From Lunularia cruciata (lineage: Eukaryota > Streptophyta > Marchantiopsida > Lunulariales > Lunulariaceae), in assembly GCA_948567375.1 (NCBI GenBank), contig OX419757.1:36146001-36210000 (forward strand): DNA of 64,000 bases, given 5' to 3'. Below the pieces are notes generated by a model. That model was not told the origin of the DNA. It searched no databases and worked only from the letters and a program-made list of their open reading frames with translations. This document shows positions 52,001 through 63,386 of this stretch, in pieces. The translations under genes were made by a program, and so were the position numbers. Positions within the stretch are counted from its first letter, which is position 1. Each line of letters begins with the position of its first letter.

Positions 52001-54484
52001 CATCCACAGACCAGAGAGGGAATGTCTGGGAACCGAGGTACACTTCGCGATTATATGGAGTTTACACATGAAATCACTTATAAAGCAAATAGCGTACCTG
52101 CTATGCAGCGCTGCTAACTGCAAGCTTGAAGATCTTGAGTCCCGCCCAATAAACAATAGGGAATGGAATTCCTCGAACACAAGAAACAAAATCCACTCAT
52201 GCTCACTTACTGATTCGGACGTGTGTACAGTCATCATGGATTCTGAAAAATCATGACTCCAAAATCATAGACATTCAGTGAGTTGCATCAATTCTATATA
52301 CTATGTTATGAATCACGTGCACCCGAATCAATCACTCATCTAATACAATCGCATCCCATCCTCATCCTTGTATACAAATTGAATGGTTGCTTCAGTCTCC
52401 GGCGGACCTCAAGTTCTTTGTATCGTAGTATGGTCATATCGGTCAAGGTCATTTGGTAGATTGTAAGCTCCTCACGAAAAAAATGATTGCGTCTTTCATG
52501 CCGCGAGTATTAGCTACAGCTTGTATTCATTTAGTAATTTTACACAGATTGTTAGTTGGACCTTGTTTCCCATTATTCTTATTCTTAACGTACGGTAGAG
52601 AGATGCTGCTCATGGAATGTATCAATTTTCGCATCCGTTTACGATCGATTTCGCATATGTTCCGCTTTGTATTTACTTGCTTAGACCAGCTTGATCTCGG
52701 TTTGCATCCGTTCCTGCATGCAGTTCATTGCTTTCAACAGCTTGTCTTCGGTTTGCATCGGTTCTGTCTTAAATGAGTTTGAATCGCCCGTTCAGCGCCA
52801 GGCCAGGCTTCTGCTCCCATTACTCATATATAATGCAAACAATGAAAAGACATTTAAAACACTTAGACATGAAAGATAAAGAGATCACGAAATGACCGTG
52901 AGCTAACTTCATTTTACAAATCACCACCAACAGCTTATTTCACTCCATGGAGAGAGTTGTAATCCCCCACAATGTAATGATTGATCGTCGCCCAAGGTGC
53001 CAATATCATGAGCGCATGGTCATGAGGTACTATCAGTTGTCGGTTTACATATTGGGGTCGCTAGCAAGGTGGGACCTAGCGTACGTTCTTGCTACCACAT
53101 GGGGCAACTTCTCAAGTATTTTCGTTTACGTTCATACTGTTCCTGACAAGAATTTCAGCATTGTAACTAAACAACAAGCAGTGGTTTCGAATTCTGATGC
53201 GAGCAACCAGTTTTCTGGAAAGGCTGAAGTATCTGCTGATACAGCTGTCATATGACATGACGTTCCGCTTTCCCGTTTCTAGATATCTTGCACTGATTGT
53301 TTTCAAGTCCTTGATGCCCCAGCATGAAAATTGTCAGTCGTATATCAGAAAGAAAGAGAAGCATTCTAAATCATATCAAAGAAGATTGTGCAAAGAAGAT
53401 TACAGAATGTCCAATTCGAATCTCAAGATGATCAATATAGTTACAAGCTCTGTTTAAACTTGTTGATGCTCAAAAACGTTATCCGAAGTACGAGCATTCA
53501 TAAAATAAGATGGACGTGACTGATACAAGTCTTGCACCACTTTCGCATTCAAGGTCGATTGAAGGACTCAATACAATATGCATAGAGGAAAAAATCATCC
53601 ATTTTAAGTCAGAACATTGGCCTTGCCAGTAGTGAGATCAGAAGAGATGAGAGATGAGGTTGACCGAGAAGCACCTCATGTCTTAACCATGCATACACTC
53701 GTAAGTAATTTTAAACTCCAGAATTAATCCTGAGACGCAGATGTTTTCATACTTGAGATCACGGATGCAGTTTAAAGATGCAGGAGGCTGTTATTTGGAC
53801 TAGAGACAGAGGCCACATGCTATACTGCTTAAATAGACCAAAATGCTACACAGTTCATGTCCTGGGTATAAACACTCCATATTTTCGCCGAAAAGTAACG
53901 GGTCATGTAGAGGTAGACGTGGAAATCAAAAATGGTGTCTAAGCCTTCGGTGACAGTACCATGAGAGCCATGAAGCTCGTGAAACCTAGTATGAATCCCA
54001 ATAAAAATGCTCCGAGTGATACCCACTTATGCTTATTAAGCGCCGGAGTCGGTTTCCATTACGGCTTGAAGACTGGTTTCAATTACAATTCTCTAAAACC
54101 GCAAGAATGTGGCATGAACCCAGAGACAACCCGCACAAACCAGGATTGCCTCTGTAGTTTCTTTCCCCATGCTTCGGAACTTTGGGCAATTAGAGATTGA
54201 CCCTGACAAATCGTTGAAGAAACTAAGACCCACAGATTCATGTATTCTAGAAGGATATGGCCCGATATATGTTGATGGAGAGATCTAAAGACTCCAAATG
54301 ATAGATCTTCGCACAATCCACGGGAATGGAACCCTCACAAGGATTATCCGAACGCTTCAATCGTCGTAGTATTTGTAAAGTTGCAAGTCCTTAACGAAGG
54401 TGGCGGTGAAATGGTGACGCGAACATCCAGATAAATTCGGTGTTTTGACAGTTCATGCAGTTCCGTCGTTCCACATTTTTGGCG

Positions 54485-54540
54485 TTCTCCCTTTAGGGAG
54501 AAGGCCAAAACCCTAAACCCTTCTCCCTAAAGGGAGAAGG
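54485..54540. repeat. Inverted repeat built on telomere-like units
   Basis: A 20-bp arm at 54,485-54,504 (TTCTCCCTTTAGGGAGAAGG) is mirrored exactly at 54,519-54,538. Each arm is also nearly self-complementary. The spacer contains AAACCCTAAACCC, two units of the plant telomere repeat, and both arms contain CCCTTTAGGG or CCCTAAAGGG. Confidence 0.85.
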
Positions 54541-54672
54541 CCATATTGCGTTCCATATGAGCGTCTCTGGAAGTATGAGCTATCTATTCCTGAAAAGTTG
54601 CTCCTTATTGGCCCGGCGAACCTGTTTTTAGATATATTAAGCACTCCAAGAATGGGCATGATCGTTGACCAC

Positions 54673-54936
54673 TGTTGGGAATGGCCCACTCATATGATTT
54701 GACCCCAATATAAGAACCTTTAAGATAAAACCCGGAAGAACCTTTAAGATAAAACCCGGAGATAAAAGTGTTAGAAAAACACAGTCTCTAGGACCTCTCA
54801 CAATAGCACCTCACAAACCACATTAAATAGAAATGAGAGGACTAATAGGAAATAACGTGGTTCACTCCCTGTCCCGGAAGCTACCTCCACGGCTGAAACT
54901 GGCTCACACCAGCCTTCGAGAGCTTTATTTCTCATT

Positions 54937-54988
<52 letters not shown>

Positions 54989-55122
54989 TATATAAAGCAA
55001 GTCCATCAATGTCATCCACTTGAACTTCTAGACAAGTGACTGTACGCTCGAACTTTTAGACAAGTGACAAGCAACGGCTATCAGTTACGTTTGCTTTTGC
55101 TCTTGACAAGCCAAACATAACA
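54673..55122 (-). repeat. 3' LTR of copia A (approximate)
   Basis: The stretch starts TGTTGGGAATGG, a common start for plant copia LTRs, and ends ATAACA before the purine-rich strand of ATCTACACCTTTT. It contains a long TA microsatellite (54,940-54,995). The other LTR lies outside the window, so the ends are inferred. A duplicated end at 55,263 is an alternative. Confidence 0.6.
54940..54995. repeat. TA dinucleotide microsatellite
   Basis: About 21 uninterrupted TA units are followed by a few interrupted ones, within the copia A LTR. Confidence 0.95.
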
Positions 55123-55371
55123 ATCTACACCTTTTGCTTGTATCCACCATATTATCCCAAAGAGCACAATTTAGCGTTGAGCAAGTTTTTGCATAACTTG
55201 AACTTGAGCAAGTTCTTGAATAACTTGAACTTTGCTTTTGCTCTTGACAAGCCAAACATAACAATCTCCACCTTTTGCTTGTATCCACCATATCATCCCA
55301 AAGAGCACAATTTAACGTTGTGCAAGTTCATGCATCACTTGAACTTCTCAACAATAACAGGTTTAGTCAAC
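55090..55371. repeat. 141-base tandem duplication at the LTR end of copia A
   Basis: TTTGCTTTTGCTCTTGACAA starts at 55,090 and again at 55,231. The units share GCCAAACATAACAATCT, GTATCCACCATAT and AAAGAGCACAATTTA. The duplication spans the LTR boundary. Confidence 0.85.
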
Positions 55372-56447
55372 ATATCAGCTGCATTTACCTCTGTGCCAAT
55401 CTTTTGCAAATTGATCTCACCATTTATCATAGCTTCCCTGATAAAATGATGTCTCATATGCTTTGTCCTTGAATGATATACTTGATTTTTGGCCAAGTGA
55501 ATAGCGCTTTGGCTATCACAAAAAAGTGTGGACTTCATGTTAGGGAGTCCTACATCCTTGGCTAATCTTTGTAGCCATATTGCCTCTTTGGCAGCCTCAG
55601 TTGTTGCCATATATTCTGCCTCTGTAGTAGAAAGAGCAACTGTAGATTGGAGAGTAGACTTCCAACTTACTGCACCACCAACAAGTGTAAAAACAAACCC
55701 TCTTGTAGACCTTCTCTTATCCAAGTCTCCAGCAAAGTCAGAATCTACATACCCTTTAATTCCTCCTTCTTGGTCCTTCTCCACATCAAAGGTAATGCCA
55801 ATATTTATAGTCCCTTTCAACTAAAGAAGTATCCACGTCACAACTTCCCGATGTTGTTTCCTTGGATATGCAATGTATCTACTCACCATACTCACAACAT
55901 ATGAGATGTCTGGTCTAGTGCAGACCATAGCATACATTAAACTCCTAACAGCACTAGCATAAGGAACATTTGACATTACTTTTCTCTCCTCTTCATTTGA
56001 TGGAAATTGCTCCAATGATATCTTGAAATGACTTGCCATTGGAGTGTTCACCGGTTTTGCATTCTCAAATATCCATAAATTTCCCTTGCTCCTGTCCTGG
56101 TGGATTTCAATCCCAAGCACTCTCTTTGAAGAACCCAAGTCCTTCATATCGAACTCCTTACCAAGTTGTGCTTTCAATTCCTCCACCTCAACCATATCCT
56201 CCACAGCAATCAGCATATCATCCACATATAGTACCAAGATGATTAAATAAAATACTCTAGGTCCATGTAGCTTCTTGAGGTACACACAGCAATCTAATTC
56301 ACTTCTGCTATATCCATGCTTCAACATGAAAGCATCAAATTTCATGTACCAAAGTCTTGGACTTTGCTTTAGTCCATAGAAAGACTTTTGTAACCTACAA
56401 ACCAGGTTCTGATTCCTTGGTACCACAAAACCTTCAGGTTGATGCAT
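55335..56447 (-). pseudogene. Reverse transcriptase and RNase H of copia A
   Basis: The frame at 55,821-56,447 starts at HQPEGFVVP, has SFYGLKQSPRLWY, the catalytic LVLYVDDMLIAVED, and SLMYAMVCTRPDISY. The frame at 55,335-55,820 has the RNase H: GYVDSDFAGDLDKRRSTRG, LSTTEAEYMA, CDSQSAIHLAKN and the conserved TKHMRHHFIRE. A stop or frameshift near 55,821 separates the two. Both parts are otherwise well preserved. Confidence 0.9.
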
Positions 56448-56498
56448 GTAAATCTACTCCTCAAATTCTCCATGTAAAAAGCAGTTGTAACATCTAGT

Positions 56499-56759
56499 TG
56501 TTTGATAAAACTGATTAGTGCCACAAAAAACATGCAGATTCCAAGCAAATTCACATGATAGATAGAAGTACATGGTTCACCTCAATTTGAGGCTAAGTCC
56601 ACAAGAAGCATCAAGAACTTGCTTACTGACTCAGGCTCATGTCCTTTTTTCCAGTCCAGTCCTCCAACAGTCTCACACTCCACACTCACCCTCAACCTGT
56701 GAGAGAGCCCCACTCCCCAAAATACCAAGAACCCTAAGGCATAAGAGTAAAACCTAACA
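56499..56759 (-). repeat. 3' LTR of copia B
   Basis: The plus strand starts TGTTTGATAAAACTG and ends ACCTAACA. The purine-rich AAGGAGGAG just outside it (minus strand, 56,760-56,772) is a plausible polypurine tract. Confidence 0.9.
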
Positions 56760-56946
56760 AACTCCTCCTTGGCTCTTGTCTTGGGGTTAGTAACCTTGCA
56801 ACAATTAATCACTCAGTAGGAAGTTCTAGACAGACAGCCAATCACTTGACCCCTCCTTTAAACTAGGATAAACTAGAACTTATAACCATAGCCCATACAG
56901 GGATAGAGTAACCAAACCAGCCAAGGTCCTCCAATGCTAGGTCATC

Positions 56947-57794
56947 CTACTCATGCTCCACTTGCACAACCTGCAGGGTAGCACGATGCCTAGAGAAACT
57001 TTCTAAAGGTATGACTTTGGTAAAGGCATCAGCCGGGTTGAGCTTACCATCAATCTTTACTAGATCAAGCATTTTCTCAGGCACAACTTGTCTAAGAAAG
57101 TGATATCTGATGTCCATATGCTTAACCCTACTGTCCATCACCTGATTTTCAGCTAAAGGTGTAAAGCACTTTGACTGTCACAATGAAGCATTACATTACC
57201 ATGCATTAGCCCCATCTCAGCAACAAGTCTATCCAACCAAATTGCCTCCTTTGCTGCTTCCGCTGCTGCTACATACTCTGCTTCTGTAGTAGACTGTGCA
57301 ACACACTTCTGCAAGGTAGATCTCCAACTAATGCACCCACCACCAAGTGTGAATACATACCTCGTTGTTGACCTCCACTTGTCCAAATCTTGTCCATTAT
57401 CAGCATCTACATAGCCATCAAGTGATGCGGCATTCATTGATCTTCAAATAGGAGCCCATAGTCAAGTGTACCTCTCAAATACCTGAGAATCCACTTTCAT
57501 TGATCTTCCATTGAATAGGAGCCCATAGTCAAGTGTACCTCTCAAATACCTGAGAATCCACTTAACCACTTCCCAATGTGTCCTTCCTGGATTTGACATA
57601 TACTTGCACACCTTACCCATTGCCAGGGCAAGATCATGTCTAGTGCAAGTGATCAAGTACATGAGACTCCCAGCAGCCTTCTCATAAGGAATGTTAGCCA
57701 TCAAACCCTTCTCCACAGCATCTGTAGGACGACATGCCATTGAAAGCTTGAAATGAGAAGCTAGAGGAGTACTTACTGGTTTATAGTTCTCCAT
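56947..57794 (-). pseudogene. Reverse transcriptase end and RNase H of copia B, broken
   Basis: The frame at 57,462-57,794 carries PVSTPLASHFKLS and SLMYLITCTRHDLALAMGK and ends early because of a 64-base tandem duplication near 57,434-57,565. The frame at 57,153-57,437 carries GYVDADNGQDLDKWRSTT, QSTTEAEYVAAAEAAKEAIW and HCDSQSALHL. The last frame (56,947-57,141) carries KHMDIRYHFLRQ and ADAFTK. All are copia RNase H signatures. Confidence 0.88.
57434..57565. repeat. 64-base tandem duplication in the copia B coding region
   Basis: CATTGATCTTC, ATAGGAGCCCATAGTCAAGT and CCTCTCAAATACCTGAGAAT occur in two adjacent copies starting at 57,434 and 57,498. The extra copy shifts and ends the reverse transcriptase frame. 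Confidence 0.85.
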
Positions 57795-57830
57795 GTTGAA
57801 CCTAGCAAGTACCTTCCTAGCATACTTACC

Positions 57831-58646
57831 CTAAGTCAACCACAACTGACAAGTGCCTAAGTTCCTCTTGATCTCCATGCCTAATATCCTTGTGGCCAAC
57901 CCTAGATCCTTCATCCTGAACTCAGAACTCAAGAGCGCCTTGAGCTTGTTCACCTCAAATCTATCCTTGGCAGCTATCAACATGTCATCCACATATAGCA
58001 CAAGAATAATAAAACCAAAGGTCTTATTACTCACAGGTTTCATGTACACACAAGGATCAAATAAACTCCTATTGAAACCTTGAGCTTGCATAAACACGTC
58101 AAACCTCTTGTTCCATTGGCGAGGTGCTTGCTTCAATCCGTACAAGGACTTCAGCAATCTGCATACTTTTCCCTCTTGGCCTTTCTTCACAAACCCCACT
58201 GGTTGTCTCATGAAGATCCTCTCATCCAAGGTACCATTTAGAAACACCCTGAAAACATCCATTTGATCTAAAGTAAGATCAAATAATGCAACAAGCATAC
58301 ATATCGTGGAATACTTTGCAACAGGAGAAAAGACCTCATTGTAGTCCACCCACTTCTCTTGAGTGAACCCCTTTGCTACCAACCTAGCTTTGTAGATCTT
58401 TGATCCCTCCTTAGGACCCTCCTTCAACTTGTAGATCCACTTGCAATCTAATACTTGTTGATCCTTAGGTAACCTAACTAGCTCCCAAGTCTTGTTATCC
58501 CTCAAGGATTCCATCTCCCTCTCCATAGAACCAAACCACTCATCCTTTTCACTAGAAGAACATGCCTCCTTGTAGGATGAAGGTTCAACTTCTTCCAAGA
58601 CCAAAGCATGAGCATCATCCCCAGAAGTCAAGTCATCATCCAACAA
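57831..58646 (-). pseudogene. Reverse transcriptase of copia B, main part
   Basis: The 271-codon frame runs from EPSSYKEACSSSEKDEW through KWIYKLKEG, ARLVAKGFTQ, LDQMDVFRVFLNG, LYGLKQAPRQWNKRFD and the catalytic LVLYVDDMLIAAKD to ILGMEIKRN. All core motifs are intact in this segment. It ends at a stop just after CQLWLT, before the PVSTPLA part. Confidence 0.9.
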
Positions 58647-58928
58647 CTTTGTTGAATCAATCAGCGTACCATATCTATTTGGAGCTCAACTAGCACGCCT
58701 TGATGACCTCCTGGATGTAATGTCCGCTTGATTTCCATGTGTAGGTCCAATGTGAGATTGACCCAGCACATCTTTTTAGTCACCAGCAACTACTTGCTCC
58801 ATTTGTTCTTGCTCCTCAAGAAATTTCTCTACTATAGGAGCACCTCCTTCCTCCTCATCACTTAAGTGATCAATCTCCTCCTCAACTAGATCTAGGGTGG
58901 GAGACTTTCCTTTGTCAGTGTAGGAAGC

Positions 58929-59858
58929 TTAAGCATTCTTATCCTCCTTGAATGATCTGGATTCATCAACAGAAACATCCCTACTGACCACAACCTTACA
59001 CACTATTGGATGCCATAACCTATAAACTTTCACTCCACTTGCATAGCCAAGAAAAAAACATTTCTTTGACTCAGCTTCCAACTTGGACCTATTCTCTTTA
59101 GGTGTGAGTGAATATGCATCACAACCAAATATCTTCAATCTACCATAATCAGCTGGTTGCCTATGCCTCAACTCATATGGTGTCTTGAAGTTGATTGCAT
59201 TGGATGGAGAAATATTTACCACATATGTTGCTGTGTTGACAGTTTCTGCCCAAAACTCATGTGGTAACTTTGATATGCTCAACATACTCCACGCATGTTC
59301 CAACAATGTCTGGTTGAGCCGCTCAGCAATACCATTTTGCTACAGTGTAAACTGTGGTAAGGTGGTGAGTTATCCCTTGTTTTGTGCAGTACGCCTGAAA
59401 CTCTCCAAAGACATACTCCCCCCCATTATCTGATCTCAGACATCTCACCTTCTCCCCAATCTGAGTCTCCACTTCTTAAAAGTGGCAAAGACTTCAGACT
59501 TGTGGTGCATGAAATAAATCCACACAAACCTTGAGTAGTCATCAATAAATGTTACATAGTAAAATTTTCCAGAGTGTGAGTGTGTAGGGGATGGTCACCA
59601 CATATCACTATGTACATACTCAAGTAGACCCTTGGAATTGTGGGTCCCCACTCCAAAAACAAATCTGTTTAGTTTTCCAAAGATGCTATACTCACAAAAA
59701 TCTAACTTCACCGTCTTCAAGCCAGATAGCAAGCCATTTCTTTTCAAGACAGCCAAACCCTTCTCACTCAAATGACCTAGTTGTGAATGCCACATAATTG
59801 TCTTCCCATCTTGAGTCCTAGTTACATTGGCTTCTCCACACAGTATAGTGCACTCCAA
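58929..59858 (-). pseudogene. Integrase of copia B, broken
   Basis: The upstream frame (59,595-59,858) has the zinc-binding part WHSQLGHLSEKGL with two His, then FCEYSIFGK, where the second Cys of the usual C-x2-C is replaced by Ser. The downstream frame (58,929-59,306) has the end of the catalytic core, LPHEFWAETVNTATY and CFFLGYASG. Between them the frame is lost (59,307-59,594). Confidence 0.85.
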
Positions 59859-60233
59859 TACAATTAGATTCTTTTGAAAGTTACCTTGTAAGATAACCTT
59901 TCCACCAGAAGTGACTCAAAGTACCCCATCACCAACACTCCATTGATGACCTTTGGCATACAATACTCCAAGGGAAATCAGATTCTTCTTCATGTCAGGT
60001 ATGAACCAAACATCATTGAACTTCCGCACAGCTCCATCAAACATTCAAATCCTTATAGATCCAATACCCTCAATTTGACAAGGTTTCTCATTCCCCATCA
60101 AAACTTAACCATTCAATGTTGAAATGGAATAGAAGAACGCCTTGATATAACATATATGGTACAAGCAAGCACAGCCTAGAATCCACTCATCATCCATACT
60201 AGGAGATGAGGCACAAAGGGCATACCCACAATG

Positions 60234-61216
60234 TCACAAATCATACTGATCATCCAACAGATCAGTATCCTCCTCAACATAAGCTATGTTTGCTGAAGAG
60301 CCTTCATCTACCTTTTTTTTGCCCTTAGCTTTACACTCCTTCTTCATATGGCCTACTTTGCCACATCCCCAACAAGTCACCTGTTTCCTCTCCTTGGACT
60401 TGCCTTTAGACTTAGACATGGACCTGGCCTTGCTTTTCCTCTTATCACCGTCACTAGTCCTCCATTGGGGTCTCCCATGTTGGATAACCAAAGCATTGCC
60501 TTGAGTAGAAGATGACACTGAGGTTGCAGCAAGTTTTTGTTGCAAGTCATCTTTAAGTAGAGCTGCTGTCACCTCTTCAAAGGTAATGGTCTTTTTCTCA
60601 TGGTGCAACAACACTCATGAAAGTGACTGATAGGACTGTGGCAAGGAGCCCAACAAGTGCAATCCCTTATGCTCCTCATCCAAGTCCTCTCTTAAGTTTG
60701 TCAAGTCTACTAATAGGTCAAAAATTGCATCCACATGGTCTCTGATGTTGGTCCCTGGTTTCATCTTGAATGTGATTAGTTTGAGATTGGTATACAATCT
60801 ATTTGACAGTTCATTCTGATGATACTTGCTCTGTAGTGCATCAAACATGGAAGGACAGTCAGAATGCTCTCCCACTTGCTTGATCACATGGGCTGAAGGT
60901 GAAGGAAAACAGTATTCACAGCTTGCTCTTGCATATCATCCCAATCACTTTGTCTCACATCCTCAGGTTCCTCCCTCAAGAGCTTACCCAAACCAGTTGC
61001 CCTCAAAACTCCTTTCACCTGCCATTCCCATAGTAAGTAATCCATGTGGCCATCAAACTTTGCCACATCAAAATTGGGTCCACCAAGCTTCAAAGTACCC
61101 ATCTTGACTTTCTTCTGCCCCACAAGTACTAGAGAGGCTATTGCTGCACTTAGAGACTCTTCTTGAGTCCCTGAACCTTCCACCTTAAAACTCCAATACT
61201 CAGGGGAGTGGGTCAT
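60234..61216 (-). pseudogene. gag of copia B, two frame breaks
   Basis: Three frames follow each other. The first (60,884-61,216) has MGTLKLGGPNFDVAKFDG, the second (60,615-60,887) has MFDALQSKYHQ and LLGSLPQSYQSL. The third (60,234-60,614) has the zinc knuckle CWGCGKVGHMKKEC in a Lys-rich context. This is a typical copia gag with UBN2-like core. Confidence 0.88.
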
Positions 61217-63111
61217 AAGACGGAAATTGTTTTACAGCAGCTTCTTCAAATACTCAAGTCAACTTGTTGTTGCATCAACTTGTAGCCCTTCCTTTTGTTC
61301 CGACTAGAATTTGGTAGTAATGTGATGAAGAGCCTCCTATTGAACTTATGATTCTTCCCTGGAAGTAATGTACAGTATTTGCGTTAACAGAGGAAGCACA
61401 TGAAAAATGGCCGCCTTCACCACGTCAAGGCATAGGATTAATTAGAAAAGGTGGTGAGATGTAGTGTGGTTCAATCAATCTTGTGGACAAGAGCAAATGA
61501 GAGTGATCAAGAGCTCCACTTTGGTTCTGAAGGAGAGCTTTGGTAATGTCAGCAGCAAACTATTTAATGCCACAAGGACATCGGAGGGTGCAAGATTCAA
61601 CTCATCGAGAACTATCCAATATCCGTTCTGTACAGCCTCCACTAGGATATCTTCCTAGAAGACAAGCTTTCCTGAATTATCTGTAACGTAGGAACCTAAG
61701 TACTACTGACCTGCAGGAGTACTTTGGACAAATTAATGTCTTGTTGTCAGGGCTAGGTACTCAATGATGCTTGTTTTCACACTTGAAGTTGGTCTCGGAA
61801 GCAATACAGGGTTTTTCTGTATGAATACAGCTTGTGCAGGATTCTTCAAGTGTTCCAGTATACTGACAGTCAGAACATAGCATTGACATGATTCAAGGGA
61901 GGACCCAGATGGTTCAATAGCACCTTTTTCAACCCAAAATTGTGAGAAAAAACTCATGCTGTGTACTAGGTTGGAGAGGGATTTTAAAAAAAAGGGACTT
62001 TAACCACTTCACACCTGCAAGGCCTGTCCGCTCAAAAATGTTACAACTAGGTAGAAATCTATGTTCTCAATCTCAATTGCTATCACTATCAGATCTCTGT
62101 ATGATGACATCAGATTCATTTGATAAATTAAAACTTATCTCCTGATTTCACTACAGTGAAATGAGATCTAGGAATTAGTCCTCAAAGGCAACATATAGAT
62201 CTTGGGACGACTCAAGTGTACTAGCTTAGTGGACTTCAATAACATGTTTACAGAGCTAGCCTTTACACAGCAAACAAGGAATGTATTATAGAGAGAGGTT
62301 GCTAGGAACTACTCTCAAAGGATTCTCGCCTGGGTTGCCTTCAAGCTGTCTGTTGATAGCACAGAGCAGGATTTGATTGCTTCTTGATCACGGACCTCAT
62401 GCTATGCCCTGAAAATATCTTCACAATCCCTTCCCCATTCCGCTTAAGAGACTGATCTAAAGATTCTCTGCATCAAGTGGACGTGCTTATTACATGGTCC
62501 TTTCAAACAGCTTCAGACGCTTGGGTCACCTTCAAGCTGTCTGTTGATAGCACAGAGTGGGAGTTGATTGCTTCTTGATCACTGACCTCATGCTATGCCC
62601 CGACAATATCTTCACAATCCCTTCCCCATTCCGCTTAAGAGACTGATCTGAAGAATTCCCTGCATCAAGTGGACGTGCCTCTTACATGGTCCTTTTGAAC
62701 AGCTTCAGCTTCACCTTCTCAAACTTCCGCTTCAGTTATAGGCAACCACTATGCTGCCCCGATGGAAGTAAGGATGCAGATCTAAACAAATTCAAACTGG
62801 AAGTTTGCATTCCCTATGGAAAAGTTGTGATGATCGCAATCTACTGCAAGAATACAACACTCTTTCATTCCAAAGCCGCTGCTGCTTGCCATCTTTTCTT
62901 CTCCTTTATGCTTTGGTTTTGATACTGGCACTACCACGATCTCTAAGGCTCCCTTACTCTCAAGAAAGTACAGAGTGCAGGGGAACGGTCAAAAGGCCAA
63001 GGTCCCCAAACTAAGGTTCAGCCTTTATTCCAGAACTCCTTCATGCATCAGCTCCATTGAGCCACCACTTGTCTCAATTTTCCCGTGGCCTCCATCATCA
63101 ACATCAACATC
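61217..63111 (-). other. Long leader of copia B between gag and primer-binding site
   Basis: About 1.9 kb separate the primer-binding site and gag, whereas most copia elements have a few hundred bases at most. The only structure seen is a 191-base tandem duplication. No frame in it shows a known domain. It may include captured or inserted DNA. Confidence 0.6.
62331..62708. repeat. 191-base tandem duplication in the copia B leader
   Basis: The unit starts TGGGTTGCCTTCAAGCTGTC at 62,331 and again, as TGGGTCACCTTCAAGCTGTC, at 62,522. The copies share long blocks such as CACAATCCCTTCCCCATTCC and differ by scattered substitutions. Confidence 0.9.
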
Positions 63112-63123
63112 GCTCTGATAACA
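63112..63123 (-). promoter_or_regulatory. Primer-binding site of copia B
   Basis: TGTTATCAGAGC on the minus strand lies two bases after the 5' LTR. It differs from the usual initiator tRNA-Met site TGGTATCAGAGC at one base. Confidence 0.8.
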
Positions 63124-63125
63124 TT

Positions 63126-63386
63126 TGTTTGATAAAACTGATTAGTGCCACAAAAAACATGCAGATTCCAAGCAAGTTCACATGATAGACAGAAGTACGT
63201 GGTTCACCTTGATCTGAGGCTACATCCACAGGAAGCATCAAGAACTTGCTTTACTGACTCAGGCTCATGTCCTTTTTTTCAGTCTAGTCCTCCGACAGTC
63301 TCACAGTCCACACTCACCCTCAACTGCAAGAGAGCACTACTCCCCAAAATATCAAGAACCCTAAGGTATAAGAGTAAAACCTAACA
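63126..63386 (-). repeat. 5' LTR of copia B
   Basis: It has the same length as the 3' LTR and the same ends. Differences include a one-base insertion in TTGCTTTACTG and a cluster near 63,320-63,345. Confidence 0.9.

Larger units (their letters stand above)
47041..54672. other. Long region without a supported gene
   Basis: The open frames are short, overlap on both strands and show no domains. The largest (214 codons, 48,415-49,059, minus) covers parts of two non-LTR tail fragments and is not convincing. The stretch contains small tandem repeats at 47,046-47,095 and 47,647-47,836, tail fragments at 48,610-48,680 and 48,999-49,068, and an inverted repeat at 54,485-54,540. Confidence 0.5.
54673..56498 (-). 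mobile_element. Ty1/copia element A, 3' part
   Basis: This part holds the LTR, the RNase H and most of the reverse transcriptase. The element is interrupted at 56,499 by copia B and resumes at 63,387-64,000, where the coding sequence of the reverse transcriptase N terminus is found. The remaining gag, protease, integrase and 5' LTR lie beyond the window end. Confidence 0.85.
56499..63386 (-). mobile_element. Ty1/copia element B, nested in copia A
   Basis: The 6.9-kb element has 261-base LTRs at 56,499-56,759 and 63,126-63,386, both TG...CA, with about 20 differences by eye. The flanking CTAGT at 56,494-56,498 and 63,387-63,391 is an exact 5-base target duplication. The order on the minus strand is 5' LTR, primer-binding site, a long leader, gag, integrase, reverse transcriptase, RNase H, 3' LTR. 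Several stops and small duplications break the coding region, so it is not autonomous. Confidence 0.93.
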
